A model generated the notes under the pieces. The model saw nothing but the letters and a program-made list of their open reading frames with translations. It had not been told where the DNA came from and made no database searches. 64,000 nucleotides of DNA. Source: a bacterium (lineage in GTDB: Bacteria > Planctomycetota > Planctomycetia > Kolteriales > Kolteriaceae). The position numbers and the translations under genes were made by a program. Positions 44,416 through 54,390 of this stretch are shown here, piece after piece (the first letter of the stretch is position 1; every line of letters begins with the position of its first letter). The stretch lies in assembly GCA_019753235.1 (NCBI GenBank), contig JAIELF010000003.1, positions 124,001 through 188,000 on the forward strand, read 5' to 3'.

Positions 44416-45366
44416 CTATTTGGAGCCAACCAGACGCTTGACAAGAGGTAATCGTTCGAGCATTTGCTTGATTCGGCGAACGAAGTTCTGCGTTTCGCGA
44501 ACTCGTTCGTCAAGCAGAAGCAACCGATCGTGAGCATCCAAGCCGGTTCGGTTTATCGCTTCAAGACCAGGCATCACCTCGCGTTCGATCCATGCTGCGT
44601 GACTGTCGAACCAGATACGATTCATCACGCGATCAGTCGTCAGCCAATCACGAGGATCGCTCGATGATCGCGCGAGCAGAATCGTTTCGGTCGGCGTCAC
44701 CAGCCCATCCATCAGTAGCCAAGGCGTCTCCATCTCATGGGAAAGATGCCCCAACAATTGAAGCAGATCCTCCACCACCCAAACGTTGACATGGATGGAG
44801 CGTCGGCGATGGTCGGCCACACGCCTGGCATCCTCGGGTCTCGTTAGATCAAGGCGACGGGAAAGTTGTTCCGCTTGCTCGATGAAGTTCACGATCATCT
44901 CGTCGGTCGGCTCGGAAAGATGTTGGCAATGCCGATCGATCAACTCGGCCAACCTCGTCCGGGGTCGATGGCGATCGAACATATACCGCTTGTCGGGAAT
45001 CGCGACGTAGAGGATTCCACCATCCCGCAAGACCTCGTGAACATCCGCAAGTAACGCCAGCGGATCGACGATGTGTTCGAGGACATGATTCAAGATAACG
45101 AAATCTTGCGAGCGAGGTCCGAAGCGATGGACCAGCCGCTCCTTCGTGACATCCATCGGAACAATCGCAGAGGGAAATCCCTCGATCTCCGCCTGGCACT
45201 CAGGAAATGTGGCCAGAAAGGAATCGCGATCGAATCGATCGATATACGTCACCGCACGTGTACCAAACGCGAGCGGAAGAGGATGACAGCCGGGACCGAT
45301 CTCGATCCCCTCGCCGACCAATTCGCATGCTAAACGCCGTCGGTTCACTTCGTTCGGATGCATCAT
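44416..45366 (-). CDS. SAM-dependent methyltransferase
   Basis: 316 residues from ATG 45366, chosen because the frame upstream overlaps the end of the glycosyltransferase gene. Class I fold: motif I GEGIEIGPGCHPL, then YIDRFDRD, FVILNHVLEHIVDPL and a late helical region ending in a coiled segment (LLLLDERVRETQNFVRRI). The NHVLEH motif is usual for methyltransferases acting on sugars, lipids or small molecules. Closeness to a large glycosyltransferase, whose stop lies 34 bp upstream, suggests methylation of a glycan. Confidence 0.82.
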   Translation of the reverse strand: MMHPNEVNRRRLACELVGEGIEIGPGCHPLPLAFGTRAVTYIDRFDRDSFLATFPECQAEIEGFPSAIVPMDVTKERLVHRFGPRSQDFVILNHVLEHIVDPLALLADVHEVLRDGGILYVAIPDKRYMFDRHRPRTRLAELIDRHCQHLSEPTDEMIVNFIEQAEQLSRRLDLTRPEDARRVADHRRRSIHVNVWVVEDLLQLLGHLSHEMETPWLLMDGLVTPTETILLARSSSDPRDWLTTDRVMNRIWFDSHAAWIEREVMPGLEAINRTGLDAHDRLLLLDERVRETQNFVRRIKQMLERLPLVKRLVGSK

Positions 45367-45400
45367 GATTGTGCTTCGCCCATGAGAGAGGCTCTTCCTT

Positions 45401-47953
45401 TTATCCGAGAGCCGACCTAAGCGGAGTGTCGATCCCCTTGGGCTGCCTCGCATCAACAACAGGGAGAGATAAATCTCGGATCAACCATTCCGCGCGATGG
45501 TGCATGGTGTGGTGCGCGAGGACATGATCGCGTACCGACTGTCGAGCCAGGTCAAGATCCTTCGCCAGTAAACTACTAACGCGATCGGGAAGTTCCGCTA
45601 GCGAAAGAAACGAGAAGGGGCGAGCCTCAGGCGAAGGAAAGAGATCAACCAATTCTGGCCGATCGTCGGTAAGAACGGCGCCACCGACCGCGGCAATATC
45701 GAGCACCTTCGGGTTGACGGTCGACGAGACCTGCATGAAGTTGAAATTCAGGTTGAGCTTCGTTCGCGCATACATCGCGGGGAGTTCGGTCGGCGAGATC
45801 GGACCAGCCCACTGAGACCGATCGACCACGCCCGATGTCACCCAATCTTCGTCTCCGAACAGCATGATCGGAAAACTTCGGAGCGATTCGACGCATGCCA
45901 GCCGAAATGCCGCCGTGATGCTCATGCGAAGCAAGTAGTCGAGGTAGATCGACGCAGGCGGGAACGTGGTTCGCAATCGGCTAATCGCCCCCTTGATCAC
46001 GGGCAAGTGATCTTCGAGGGTGCGGTGCATGTGGGCAAACGATCGACCTTTGTTGATGGCTTCCCCCATTTTCGGACCGATCGGACCGACATGATGGGCG
46101 AGAATATTAGCCAGGATATTCAGGTTCTCGCGCAACATCGAAAATCGACTTTGGCCCACAAACGTGATCGGCAAGCCTGGCCGAACAGAGAGATCGACGG
46201 GGCCCAGAAAAGGAGTCCGCGCGGCCGGGGGCAACCAGCGGGAGCCCGGCGGAAGCATCGGCAACAAATCTCGCGCGAAGGCAAACGCGGGCCGACGTGC
46301 CTGTGGATCACGCCAGTCGAGGTAAGAGTTGACCGTCGGTTCGTCCCACCACCAACTCACGACTTTTCCCGGCATCAGGCGTTCTTGACCCAGCCTTTGT
46401 CGAGCATCGATGGATTCCAGAAAAACCCGATTCCGAACAAGAGTGACGGGACTAGGACTTTCGAGCAGGGTCCGCAACACATGCCAATACCGCGTCCTCG
46501 TCCACAGACTCGCGCGGTCGGGAACGTCCAATCGGCGGACGTTGCAACCGGCCTGCGAGAGAGCATTCCCGAGATCTTCGAAGATGCTGCATTGGGGACT
46601 GATGATGGTGATCTCGTCGCCAGCCGATCGCCTCGGCCAACCCGCCGCTCTCTTCGCGGTCTCCAGAGGCAAGCTGAGACTCCCCACCACCGCACGATGA
46701 AACGATGCCTGAAAGGGCGTCGAACCGGTCTCAAAAACCGTCGGCATGCCTAAGTCTGCCACACGCGGCTGAAGCGAACCAACCACTTCGTGCAGACTCA
46801 GTTCGTGAAGCGTCGGTTGATCGCATGCAGGGACAATCCAGCGAAGCCGACCCGAGTAGATGTCGTCGGCCCAGTTGAAACGGGTAAGCAACCAACAAAC
46901 AAGGTGCGCTTCCGGCTCGACAACGACGACGGGTCTGGCCAAATCGCGCAAACGATGATCGATGATCTCCCCCGTTCCTCCCCCTAAGACCAGATCCCAG
47001 TTGCCCTGATTCGAAAAGGGCGTCCTTGCTCTCGAATCGAGGAAGGGAAGATCTCCTTGTTCGGTTTTCGCAATGACCTGGCCATCGGCGCTGATAGCGA
47101 AGCTTAGGATCGAACCGGGCCTTCGCCCCGCGGTCAAGCGAAGAGCCGTTCCCGGGTCTTGATGTCGAAGAGCGGCAAAATTATCGAGCCAGATCGGGAC
47201 GTCGGCCAAGCCCAGAGGAAGAAAACCGCCATGGCGATAATGGAATCGATTCAGCATCGCCGGCCAGTCGGCCAAATTCGTCCCAGCTTTATGAATCAGA
47301 TCGATCCCATGCACGACCGCCAAGCGACGTCCGTACCAAAGTAGCCACCGAAGCGATAAATCGGAGTCGTAAAAATGAAAGCCATCGAAGAGATCTTCGT
47401 CAAAGGGGGCCGACTCAAAATGTTGTCGCCGGCCGAAAAGAAGAACGCCGTCCAGACTCACGACCGGACTTAAGCCCCGGTACGCGTCGTCGGGCGGGCC
47501 GTAATCGTTCAGAAGGAGTTGACCGTCCGGATGAAGATGGACGACCGAGCCTCGCCCGAATCCGGGACCACTATCCCACCAGCCCCCGGTTCGAGGCATT
47601 CGCGTCGTGCCCGCCACGCCGACAAGGTCAAACGCATCCACGGTTACCGCACGGGCCAGCCGATCGAGCCAATGAGCCGACCAGATTCGAGCATCATCGT
47701 GCAGGAAACAACAAAACTCGCCCGTCGCCCGGGCCAATCCCTCGTTGTACGCCTGGCCCAGGCCGCACCGGCCCCGATTCTCGACGATCACCAGCTCGGC
47801 CCCGGTATTGGCCAAACGGCGATGCCAATCCAGTTCTTCCGAAGCTGGGTCTCGCGTCGAAGTGATGACCGAAAAACGACACGCCATCGCCGCTCGAACC
47901 CCCTCCTTGGCCGTGAACCTGTCCGCGACTTCCTGAGTCCCTTCTTGACGCAT
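45401..47953 (-). CDS. Three-part glycosyltransferase (GT2-like, DUF115-like, CgeB-like)
   Basis: 850 residues. Residues about 25-260 are a GT-A/GT2 domain (FSVITSTRDPA, LHDDARIW as the DxD-like site, SLDGVLLF). A middle part near 325-400 resembles the DUF115/Maf-type Rossmann region (WDLVLGGGTGEII). The C-terminal part, about 470-830, matches CgeB-like GT-B chains: MYARTKLNLNFNFMQVSSTV, VLDIAAVGGAVLTDD. The chain could build or modify a surface glycan or glycoprotein. ATG 47953 is the longest start; ATG 47887 lies behind a purine-rich stretch and begins right at the GT2 domain. The methyltransferase gene follows. Confidence 0.75.
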   Translation of the reverse strand: MRQEGTQEVADRFTAKEGVRAAMACRFSVITSTRDPASEELDWHRRLANTGAELVIVENRGRCGLGQAYNEGLARATGEFCCFLHDDARIWSAHWLDRLARAVTVDAFDLVGVAGTTRMPRTGGWWDSGPGFGRGSVVHLHPDGQLLLNDYGPPDDAYRGLSPVVSLDGVLLFGRRQHFESAPFDEDLFDGFHFYDSDLSLRWLLWYGRRLAVVHGIDLIHKAGTNLADWPAMLNRFHYRHGGFLPLGLADVPIWLDNFAALRHQDPGTALRLTAGRRPGSILSFAISADGQVIAKTEQGDLPFLDSRARTPFSNQGNWDLVLGGGTGEIIDHRLRDLARPVVVVEPEAHLVCWLLTRFNWADDIYSGRLRWIVPACDQPTLHELSLHEVVGSLQPRVADLGMPTVFETGSTPFQASFHRAVVGSLSLPLETAKRAAGWPRRSAGDEITIISPQCSIFEDLGNALSQAGCNVRRLDVPDRASLWTRTRYWHVLRTLLESPSPVTLVRNRVFLESIDARQRLGQERLMPGKVVSWWWDEPTVNSYLDWRDPQARRPAFAFARDLLPMLPPGSRWLPPAARTPFLGPVDLSVRPGLPITFVGQSRFSMLRENLNILANILAHHVGPIGPKMGEAINKGRSFAHMHRTLEDHLPVIKGAISRLRTTFPPASIYLDYLLRMSITAAFRLACVESLRSFPIMLFGDEDWVTSGVVDRSQWAGPISPTELPAMYARTKLNLNFNFMQVSSTVNPKVLDIAAVGGAVLTDDRPELVDLFPSPEARPFSFLSLAELPDRVSSLLAKDLDLARQSVRDHVLAHHTMHHRAEWLIRDLSLPVVDARQPKGIDTPLRSALG

Positions 47954-47984
47954 CAGGCAGGGAAACCTACCATCTTCCCAACAA

Positions 47985-48058
47985 GGCCCCGTCGTCTAGT
48001 CGGTCTAGGACACAGGATTTTCATTCCTGCAACACGGGTTCAAATCCCGTCGGGGTCA
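47985..48058 (+). tRNA. tRNA-Glu (anticodon UUC)
   Basis: A 74-base cloverleaf. The acceptor stem GGCCCCG pairs with CGGGGTC (one G-T pair), the anticodon stem CAGGA/TCCTG carries loop TTTTCAT with anticodon TTC, and the T arm is ACGGG-TTCAAAT-CCCGT. CCA is not encoded. It lies 31 bp before the start of the oppositely oriented glycosyltransferase gene. Confidence 0.95.
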
Positions 48059-48303
48059 TCGTGTCGCGCCTTGTCTATTTTGACCACCCGGTTTTGAAGC
48101 CCTTGCTGGTTTTTCCGGCCAAGGGGATGACTCTGCAGAATTTCCCTAGCAGAACCGGTTGCCCTGCGATTCCTCGCCTCTACCGTCATAGACGGAGAGA
48201 CGGAATTCGGTCTTGGTATAGATTCCCCGCAGAGATCATTTCTCGTTCGCTCTCACCGGCAGTATTGACCGTTTGAGGGTCTGATCCCCAGAGAGGTTCG
48301 GCT

Positions 48304-48804
48304 ATGAAAATCGCAGTATTCGTGGATGGAGCAAACTTTTTCTACATGCAGAAGGATCGCCTCCACTGGTGGATCGATCCGAAAAGGCTTCTCGACTGGG
48401 TTCGAACGCTCGGCGAGTTGGTCGATGCCTTTTACTACGTTGCTGTTGATGACCCTATCGAGCCGCAGCAGGAAAATTTCCTGCGTGCGCTGACTTACAT
48501 GGGATTCAGCGTCGTTACCAAACCGCTCCGCATCGTGAATGGGGAGAACGGGCACGATCGGAAAAAAGCGAACCTGGACGTTGAAATCGTGTTGGACATG
48601 ATGACGCATGTCTCGCATTACGACGCGGCCGTCCTGGTCAGTGGGGATGCCGACTTCGAGCGTCCGCTTCAGACGATTCGGGCCCGTGGAAGAAAGTTCT
48701 TAATCATGTCCACGCAAGGCTTTGTGGCAAGAGAGATCCGCCAGATGGCGGGGATGCATTTCGTCGATTTTCAAGACATCCGCGACCACGTCGAGAAACG
48801 ATGA
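48304..48804 (+). CDS. NYN-domain (LabA/DUF88) nuclease-like protein
   Basis: 166 residues, a single NYN/PIN-like domain. Conserved acidic residues are visible: Asp8 in AVFVDGANFFY, Asp in KKANLDVEIVLDMM and Asp pair in LVSGDADFERPL. These build the metal site of PIN-type ribonucleases. AGAGAGG lies nine bases before ATG. It starts 246 bp after the tRNA gene. It may act on RNA, but the target is unknown; related LabA proteins affect gene expression or stress. Confidence 0.88.
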   Translation: MKIAVFVDGANFFYMQKDRLHWWIDPKRLLDWVRTLGELVDAFYYVAVDDPIEPQQENFLRALTYMGFSVVTKPLRIVNGENGHDRKKANLDVEIVLDMMTHVSHYDAAVLVSGDADFERPLQTIRARGRKFLIMSTQGFVAREIRQMAGMHFVDFQDIRDHVEKR

Positions 48805-49000
48805 ATCCAGGCCGATTCTGGTGCATGAAATCCTAACAAAAGCCCCTCCATTCCGGTCAAATGACGCGGGAAGCCTCTTTCCGTTAGTCCCCAAGCGACG
48901 GTCTAGTTGCTACTTATAACGATACTGCCGATCGGCTTGCTGATTCGGCCCTGCCTTGTTTTGTGCTGAAACCGAGCCCGGACGTGGGAAGTAACCGAGA

Positions 49001-49591
49001 TTGAACCAAGAGCATGGGCGAGAAGTGCTGAACGAAGAGATCGCACTTGTCGACCGGTGCTTGGCGGGCGATTCGGTTGCTCATTTTGAGTTTGTCGAAC
49101 GCTTTCAGACGATGGTTTTCGGTGTTTGTCTCCGCATGCTGGGAGACCGGCAAGAAGCCGAGGATGCGGCCCAGGATGTCTTCCTTCGGGCTTTGCGAAG
49201 CTTGGCTCGCTGGGATCGGCAACGGCCGCTTCGACCGTGGTTGTTGACGATCGCGTGCAACCGGTCGCGAACCTATTTGCATCAGCGCAGACGACGGCCG
49301 GCAGCCAGCGAGTTTGTCGACGAGGTCGCCGACCCGCGCACAAGCGAGCAAGCGGGCCAGGAACTCTGGCACGAGATTCGTCTGGCCCTCGACCAATTGA
49401 GGGATGACTATCGGCAAGTGTTTCTGCTCTTTCATGAGCAGGGGATGAGTTACGAGGAAATGAGCCAGATCACGGGCAAGCCGATCGGCACGCTCAAGAC
49501 CTGGCTGCATCGAGCCCGCAATGAAATGCTTCGGCTTCTACGCCGAAAAGGGCTCGCGACCGAGGTGCGAAATGATGCTCAAGAATCGTGA
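49001..49591 (+). CDS. ECF-type RNA polymerase sigma factor
   Basis: 196 residues from TTG 49001; GTG 49025 is a possible alternative. Sigma2: FVERFQTMVFGVCLRMLGDRQEAEDAAQDVF, RPWLLTIACNRSRTYL. Sigma4: LRDDYRQVFLLFHEQGMSYEEM, GKPIGTLKTWLHRAR. It overlaps the next gene by 20 bases, so translation is coupled with its probable anti-sigma partner. It is the second such sigma/membrane-protein pair in the window. Target promoters unknown. Confidence 0.9.
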   Translation: MNQEHGREVLNEEIALVDRCLAGDSVAHFEFVERFQTMVFGVCLRMLGDRQEAEDAAQDVFLRALRSLARWDRQRPLRPWLLTIACNRSRTYLHQRRRRPAASEFVDEVADPRTSEQAGQELWHEIRLALDQLRDDYRQVFLLFHEQGMSYEEMSQITGKPIGTLKTWLHRARNEMLRLLRRKGLATEVRNDAQES

Positions 49592-50222
49592 TGAACGTCT
49601 GGAATTGCTTCTGGAGGCGGTCCAGCAAGGAACGCCACTACCAGGGGACATCCCCGCCGATGAATGGGCCGACGCGCTCGAGCTCGTCGAGATACATCGG
49701 CAGTTGTTCGATCATCGCCCGAACCCCGGCACGGACTTCGCCCATCGGGTCGTCGCCAGTCTAAGCGAAACGGAAACCGTCTCGGTAGGAGGGTCGTGGC
49801 GAACTTGGCTCTTGGCTAGTTCCGCGGCAGCCCTGGCGGCGTCGCTGCTGCTGGTGGTAACTATCTCTTCCAAAGACAAGGACGAGAAGATAGGCATTGC
49901 TCTGGCAGAAAAGGCCCCTGTCGCATTGCCGGCCCCCGAGAACGTCACTGTTTCGGATGCCGTTCGCCAAGGGACCGTCGCTTACATGGAACTGGTCGAT
50001 GAAATCACATCGACGCTTGGAACGGCCGAAACGGGCCCAGCCAACGCTTCCTTCACAAGCACCTCCCCTCTTGGCCGAGCCGTGGAAGGTTCTTCCCGAA
50101 CGATTCGGACGGCGGGACAAGGTCTTCGTGTGAGCGTCGATCCCATCACGTCGTCGGCCATCGACGCATTCGGTTTCCTATGGCGGCCAGAAGACTCGGC
50201 AGAAAATAAACCATCGACATGA
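49572..50222 (+). CDS. Putative anti-sigma factor membrane protein
   Basis: 216 residues from ATG 49572, behind GAGGTG. The N-terminal helical part (LELLLEAVQQGTPLPGDIPADEW) is followed by one membrane helix near 79-96 (SSAAALAASLLLVVTI) and an outside part with AENKPST at the end. No zinc-binding motif is seen. Size, topology and overlap with the sigma gene point to an anti-sigma factor; binding is not shown. The stop overlaps the following gene start by four bases (ATGA). Confidence 0.72.
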   Translation: MMLKNRDERLELLLEAVQQGTPLPGDIPADEWADALELVEIHRQLFDHRPNPGTDFAHRVVASLSETETVSVGGSWRTWLLASSAAALAASLLLVVTISSKDKDEKIGIALAEKAPVALPAPENVTVSDAVRQGTVAYMELVDEITSTLGTAETGPANASFTSTSPLGRAVEGSSRTIRTAGQGLRVSVDPITSSAIDAFGFLWRPEDSAENKPST

Positions 50223-51943
50223 TTCGAACGATCCGCTGCTTGGCACTCGCGACCGGGCTTGCCCTGGTACAAACGGCTTCGCTTCAAGCTGGACCCGATG
50301 AGACAACAGAGTTGCTCCGCCGATTGCCGGGGAACATGTCCGCATGCCTTGTGATAGAAGATCTTTCACCGGCGCTCGATCGATTGACGACTTCGCCAGT
50401 CTTCGCGGAATGGACCGAACAGCCCATTATTCAGCGGTGGGTTCAATCGCCGAGCTACCGTACTTTTCAGGGTGTCCTTGCCTTCTTGCCGATCTACTTC
50501 GGTGTCGACAATCGATCGCTGCTGAACGATTTCATCGGTTCAAGCGTCGTGATGACGTTTCGGCCAAAGTCGGCTGACTCGCCGGCCGTCGGAATCATCG
50601 CCTGTCGCGCAACGAAGATCGAGACGCTGGACAGAATCATGACCAGCCTCTGTCGACCTCTTCCCGATCGACAGATCGATCGGCACGAGTACCGCGGCCA
50701 TGAATTCTTTGAACGCCGAGAGTTCGGGAATCGCCATGACTGCATCCTTCGGCTCGGTTCGTCACTCTTTGTCAGCGATAAGAAGTCGGCTATCGAACAG
50801 ATTATTGACACCCAAGAGTCGAGTGCGAAGAGCTTGTTCGATACAGAGAAGTTCCGGATCATGCGCGAGAAGATCAAGCCGGGGGCGGTGGTAAGTCTTC
50901 TGATCGATCCGAATGCATTCGAGCCACTCGTGGCGCAAGGAGTCGAGTCGACCCAAGGGGCCGCCCGCCCGATCGCTCAGCATGTGGCGCAGCTTTGGAA
51001 GCATCTCTCATGGGTTGCCGTCACGCTGCACGCCCAGGACGACCTTTCATTGGCCATTGATGCAGAGATCGATCCGACCGAGATCGCGTCGGCAGAAGCC
51101 CGATTACTCGAAGCATGGACGAAGCGTTCATTGTTTTGGGATCGGGTGCCGGCCGATGCTCTGCTCGCAGCAAGCAGCGAGATCGATTTTGTTGCCGCCA
51201 TGCAGATCATCGGAGAGATATCGCATGCGGAGCCCTCCTTGTCGGGATTGGTCGACGCGTGTTCTGCTCTCTCGGCAGGGTTCGATGCCAAGACGGAGAT
51301 TCTTCCTTCGCTGGGGCCGGAGGTCGGCCTGGTGCTTCGCGCCGACAAAGATGGATCACTTTTGGGCGTGTTGGATATGCCACTTCGACCGAACGGACGA
51401 AGAGGGCCCATGGGTTTGACGCTAGCTCAGAGCCTCGAAATGCTGGTGTTTAGGCCGCTCCTGATCTTTTACGCCAGCGATCACAATCAACGTCTGGGAG
51501 ATCAGGCAAGAATCGAAACCCAAGAGATCGATCAAGACCGCCTTCATTTAATGACGGGGTCGATCTGGCTTCCCGAAGGATTTCAGCCTGGATTTTCTGT
51601 CAATGAAAGTCGGATCCTCATCACAACCTCCCCCAAGGCATACTCCCAGTGGAATGCCGGCAGCGAGCAGACCTGGCCCAGTTCGCCGGCCGCTCGACGA
51701 CAACAGCGGACGATGGGTGATTCCGAGGTCATCAAGGCGTATTTGAATTTCAATGAACTCAGCTTCTTCCTTCGCCGGATGACGGAGGAACAATCGAGCA
51801 AAGAGTACCATTCGAAGATAACCGATCTGGTTTCTGTTCTTTCTCCGTTTGATTTTGCAACTCTCTCGGCCTCGCGTACCGAGAACCATTGGCGGACTAC
51901 ATTGACGCTCTTCCCGAAAATGAACAATCTTGCGGAAAAGTAA
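50219..51943 (+). CDS. Unknown exported protein of the second ECF operon
   Basis: 574 residues with a signal peptide (MIRTIRCLALATGLALVQTASLQA). The rest is alpha/beta, with repeating elements such as LLRRLPGNMSACLVIEDLSP, GSSVVMTFRPKSAD and PDALLAASSEIDFV-like segments, in the style of large planctomycete exported proteins of unknown function. No catalytic motif is visible. It is coupled to the anti-sigma gene by ATGA, so likely is the sensed or regulated envelope protein. Convergent with the alpha-galactosidase gene, 21 bp apart. Confidence 0.7.
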   Translation: MIRTIRCLALATGLALVQTASLQAGPDETTELLRRLPGNMSACLVIEDLSPALDRLTTSPVFAEWTEQPIIQRWVQSPSYRTFQGVLAFLPIYFGVDNRSLLNDFIGSSVVMTFRPKSADSPAVGIIACRATKIETLDRIMTSLCRPLPDRQIDRHEYRGHEFFERREFGNRHDCILRLGSSLFVSDKKSAIEQIIDTQESSAKSLFDTEKFRIMREKIKPGAVVSLLIDPNAFEPLVAQGVESTQGAARPIAQHVAQLWKHLSWVAVTLHAQDDLSLAIDAEIDPTEIASAEARLLEAWTKRSLFWDRVPADALLAASSEIDFVAAMQIIGEISHAEPSLSGLVDACSALSAGFDAKTEILPSLGPEVGLVLRADKDGSLLGVLDMPLRPNGRRGPMGLTLAQSLEMLVFRPLLIFYASDHNQRLGDQARIETQEIDQDRLHLMTGSIWLPEGFQPGFSVNESRILITTSPKAYSQWNAGSEQTWPSSPAARRQQRTMGDSEVIKAYLNFNELSFFLRRMTEEQSSKEYHSKITDLVSVLSPFDFATLSASRTENHWRTTLTLFPKMNNLAEK

Positions 51944-51964
51944 ACCGAGTGGTCCCCCACGCGG

Positions 51965-54304
51965 TTACTTTTCGAACTGAATTTGCCAATCAACTTCGCC
52001 CCCGCGAGCAACATCGATCTTCACTCGCGACAGTTCCGGATCCGTCGATGGTTTGACTTCGATGGTCCCCTCGGGTGATGTCAAGCGGACGGCAACCACC
52101 TTCCAAGGGCCCATCGTCGATCGGGTCAGAAGTCGAAGCTCATAAGGATCATGGGCGACGACTCGGCTGGTCCCCGAAAGCGTTTTCGTTGCCGGCTCCC
52201 AGTTTTCTTTGACGATGTCGACCCGCCCCTGGGATACATGGCGAGAGGTGCTCAGCACTTGGGGGTGATCCGCGAGGGTTCGAATCGCGAGCACCGCACA
52301 ACAGTGATCGATCTTGCCTGAAGACTTCTCTTGAGAGACCGTGGTCGAGGTACCGATCCCCGCCAGTTGCACGCGGACTCCATCGCGAAGCGGAGGCAAA
52401 AGCTGATCGGACCAGAAATCAAAAGCAGCGTATTCCACATTTGCAGGCAGACCCAAGCGTTCGAAAGACTCTGAAATCTCCACGGGATTCGATTCCCATT
52501 GGAAAGCCCCTAGCAGCGTTTGATTCGGAAGATTTGCCGATGCCGGGACAACCCAAACGCGAGGCAACTCTCGATCCAGCAGATCAACGGGCCGAGCGGG
52601 AGCGCCATGAGCAGGCATGATGCGCTTGATCAAGTTCAATCGATCGGCGGGAAGTCGTTCCAGTTCGTCACTGGTAATCGTCAATTGCCCCGTGACGCCG
52701 GCCCAGGAACAGATCAATTCTGACTGGGCCATCGACAGCGATGTTCGGACATAGACCGGATCAGGATCGTTCCACCAGACTCGACCATGAAGAAAATAGT
52801 GACGTGAGCCGTAACGGGGCCCGATGAGAAGATGCTCGACGGTCGCTCCATTGTCTGGCCCGATGCGCATGGCATCGACCAATCCCAACGCACCGCCATA
52901 ACTTCGCATGTTCTGCGGAGCACAGCATCCCAACAAAAAAACATCGGGGCCAGCCGCATCACGGACAATGCGCAGCCCGTCGCGAAGTGCATCCACATGT
53001 GTCTTGTTTGGATTGGAAAGCGTTGTTTCGCCGATCTGATCTTCGCGATACGCATCGTTCACGTACATGATCCGAGTCGCAGAACCGGTGAAAAGGCCAT
53101 CCATCTTGAGATAGCGATAACCCCAATCGTGGGTCATCCGCTCGACGTTCTCGCGAAGAAACGTCTGCACTTCCGGATGCGTCATATCAAAGCAGGAACC
53201 TCCCCAACTGGTCTCGAATGGAGTCCCGTTGGAGTTCTTCGCGAACCAGTGCTGCCGATCCTTGAAAAAGGGATCGTTCCAGGTCCCGGCAAAGGGCATC
53301 AACCAAAGGCCCGGCGTCATCGAATGCGACGCAATCGCTTGGGCCGTCGCCTTCATGCCGTGCGAGTAAGGACCGGAAGCACGGTGTGTGGTAAAGTTTT
53401 TTCGAGGACCATTGGAAGGCTCGCCTGCTTGCCAACCATCGTCAATCTGCACGACCGAAAAACCAAAGGGAGCGAGTTCTTTGCACGCGAATTCCGCCAA
53501 TTTCGCGATCCGAGTCTCGCTCGAAGAACCCGCGTGATACCAAGTGCAGTAACCACAAGGTTGCGGAGGGAGCTTCACTCGATTTATCCTCCCGGCCATC
53601 TCGGCATATGACTCTAGACCAAGCCGAACGTCTTCGAATCGACCTACCACCAGCGTCTCTAAACGTTCTTTCTGTTTTGCCGGCACCTGAAGTCGACCAA
53701 ACTCAAGCCGACAAGCGAGCGTTAACTTGCCATCAACAACTTGAGGCAACACCGAACCGCTCCCACGCTCGCCGGTGATCCAACCGACCACCAACCCGCG
53801 CCGAGTCTTAGGGTCGGCAACGGCAAGCCACATGTAGCTTCCTTGCGGCTCGGCTGCTTCCATCAGCCCGCCTGTCCCGAGAATTCGAAGTTGTTGAAGC
53901 GGCACACCCAGATCGATCGGAATCCGCACGACGTCGATGCTCGGCAACGTTGCCGTCGCATCCGACGGATTGCACCAACTTGCCTGAAGAATCGTCATCG
54001 GCGAACCTTCGTGACGCATCACACGAAGTTCGTTTCCATTGGCATCGCGCAGCAATCCCCCCTCGGCCGGCCCCAGCAGTTGTTCCGTCGGGTCGCTGGC
54101 AGGAAGCGTCTCGGCAGGACCCAGTGGCGAGAAGAATGTCGCGGCATGAGCGACCAGTGGCGCTGGCCCCTTTCCATCCATCAGTGACAACGTTCCGTCA
54201 TCATGAACGGTCAACCATGTCAGACCCTCTGCGTGCAGAGGACCGACCCCGACAACCATTCCCAGCAATCCCGTCATCAGTGGCATCAAGGTTTGTCGGG
54301 CCAT
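51965..54304 (-). CDS. Exported GH36-type alpha-galactosidase-like enzyme
   Basis: 779 residues from ATG 54304, with AGGAG seven bases upstream and a signal peptide ending near LHA. The TIM barrel is visible (CTWYHAGSSSETRI, FGFSVVQIDDGWQ). The nucleophile is expected in GYRYLKMDGLF, and the acid/base in MRIGPDNG. These fit glycoside hydrolases of family 36 (related to 27). The C-terminal beta domain starts near 560. It would cleave alpha-galactosides, or related alpha-linked sugars, in the periplasm or outside. No transporter or other sugar gene is close. Confidence 0.87.
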   Translation of the reverse strand: MARQTLMPLMTGLLGMVVGVGPLHAEGLTWLTVHDDGTLSLMDGKGPAPLVAHAATFFSPLGPAETLPASDPTEQLLGPAEGGLLRDANGNELRVMRHEGSPMTILQASWCNPSDATATLPSIDVVRIPIDLGVPLQQLRILGTGGLMEAAEPQGSYMWLAVADPKTRRGLVVGWITGERGSGSVLPQVVDGKLTLACRLEFGRLQVPAKQKERLETLVVGRFEDVRLGLESYAEMAGRINRVKLPPQPCGYCTWYHAGSSSETRIAKLAEFACKELAPFGFSVVQIDDGWQAGEPSNGPRKNFTTHRASGPYSHGMKATAQAIASHSMTPGLWLMPFAGTWNDPFFKDRQHWFAKNSNGTPFETSWGGSCFDMTHPEVQTFLRENVERMTHDWGYRYLKMDGLFTGSATRIMYVNDAYREDQIGETTLSNPNKTHVDALRDGLRIVRDAAGPDVFLLGCCAPQNMRSYGGALGLVDAMRIGPDNGATVEHLLIGPRYGSRHYFLHGRVWWNDPDPVYVRTSLSMAQSELICSWAGVTGQLTITSDELERLPADRLNLIKRIMPAHGAPARPVDLLDRELPRVWVVPASANLPNQTLLGAFQWESNPVEISESFERLGLPANVEYAAFDFWSDQLLPPLRDGVRVQLAGIGTSTTVSQEKSSGKIDHCCAVLAIRTLADHPQVLSTSRHVSQGRVDIVKENWEPATKTLSGTSRVVAHDPYELRLLTRSTMGPWKVVAVRLTSPEGTIEVKPSTDPELSRVKIDVARGGEVDWQIQFEK

Positions 54305-54390
54305 GGTGAGTCTCCTCTTATTTCTTCTCGTGCGGCGCGAACCAGACCATGGTAACAACCCTCTTCTACTAACGATATCGATATTGATGG

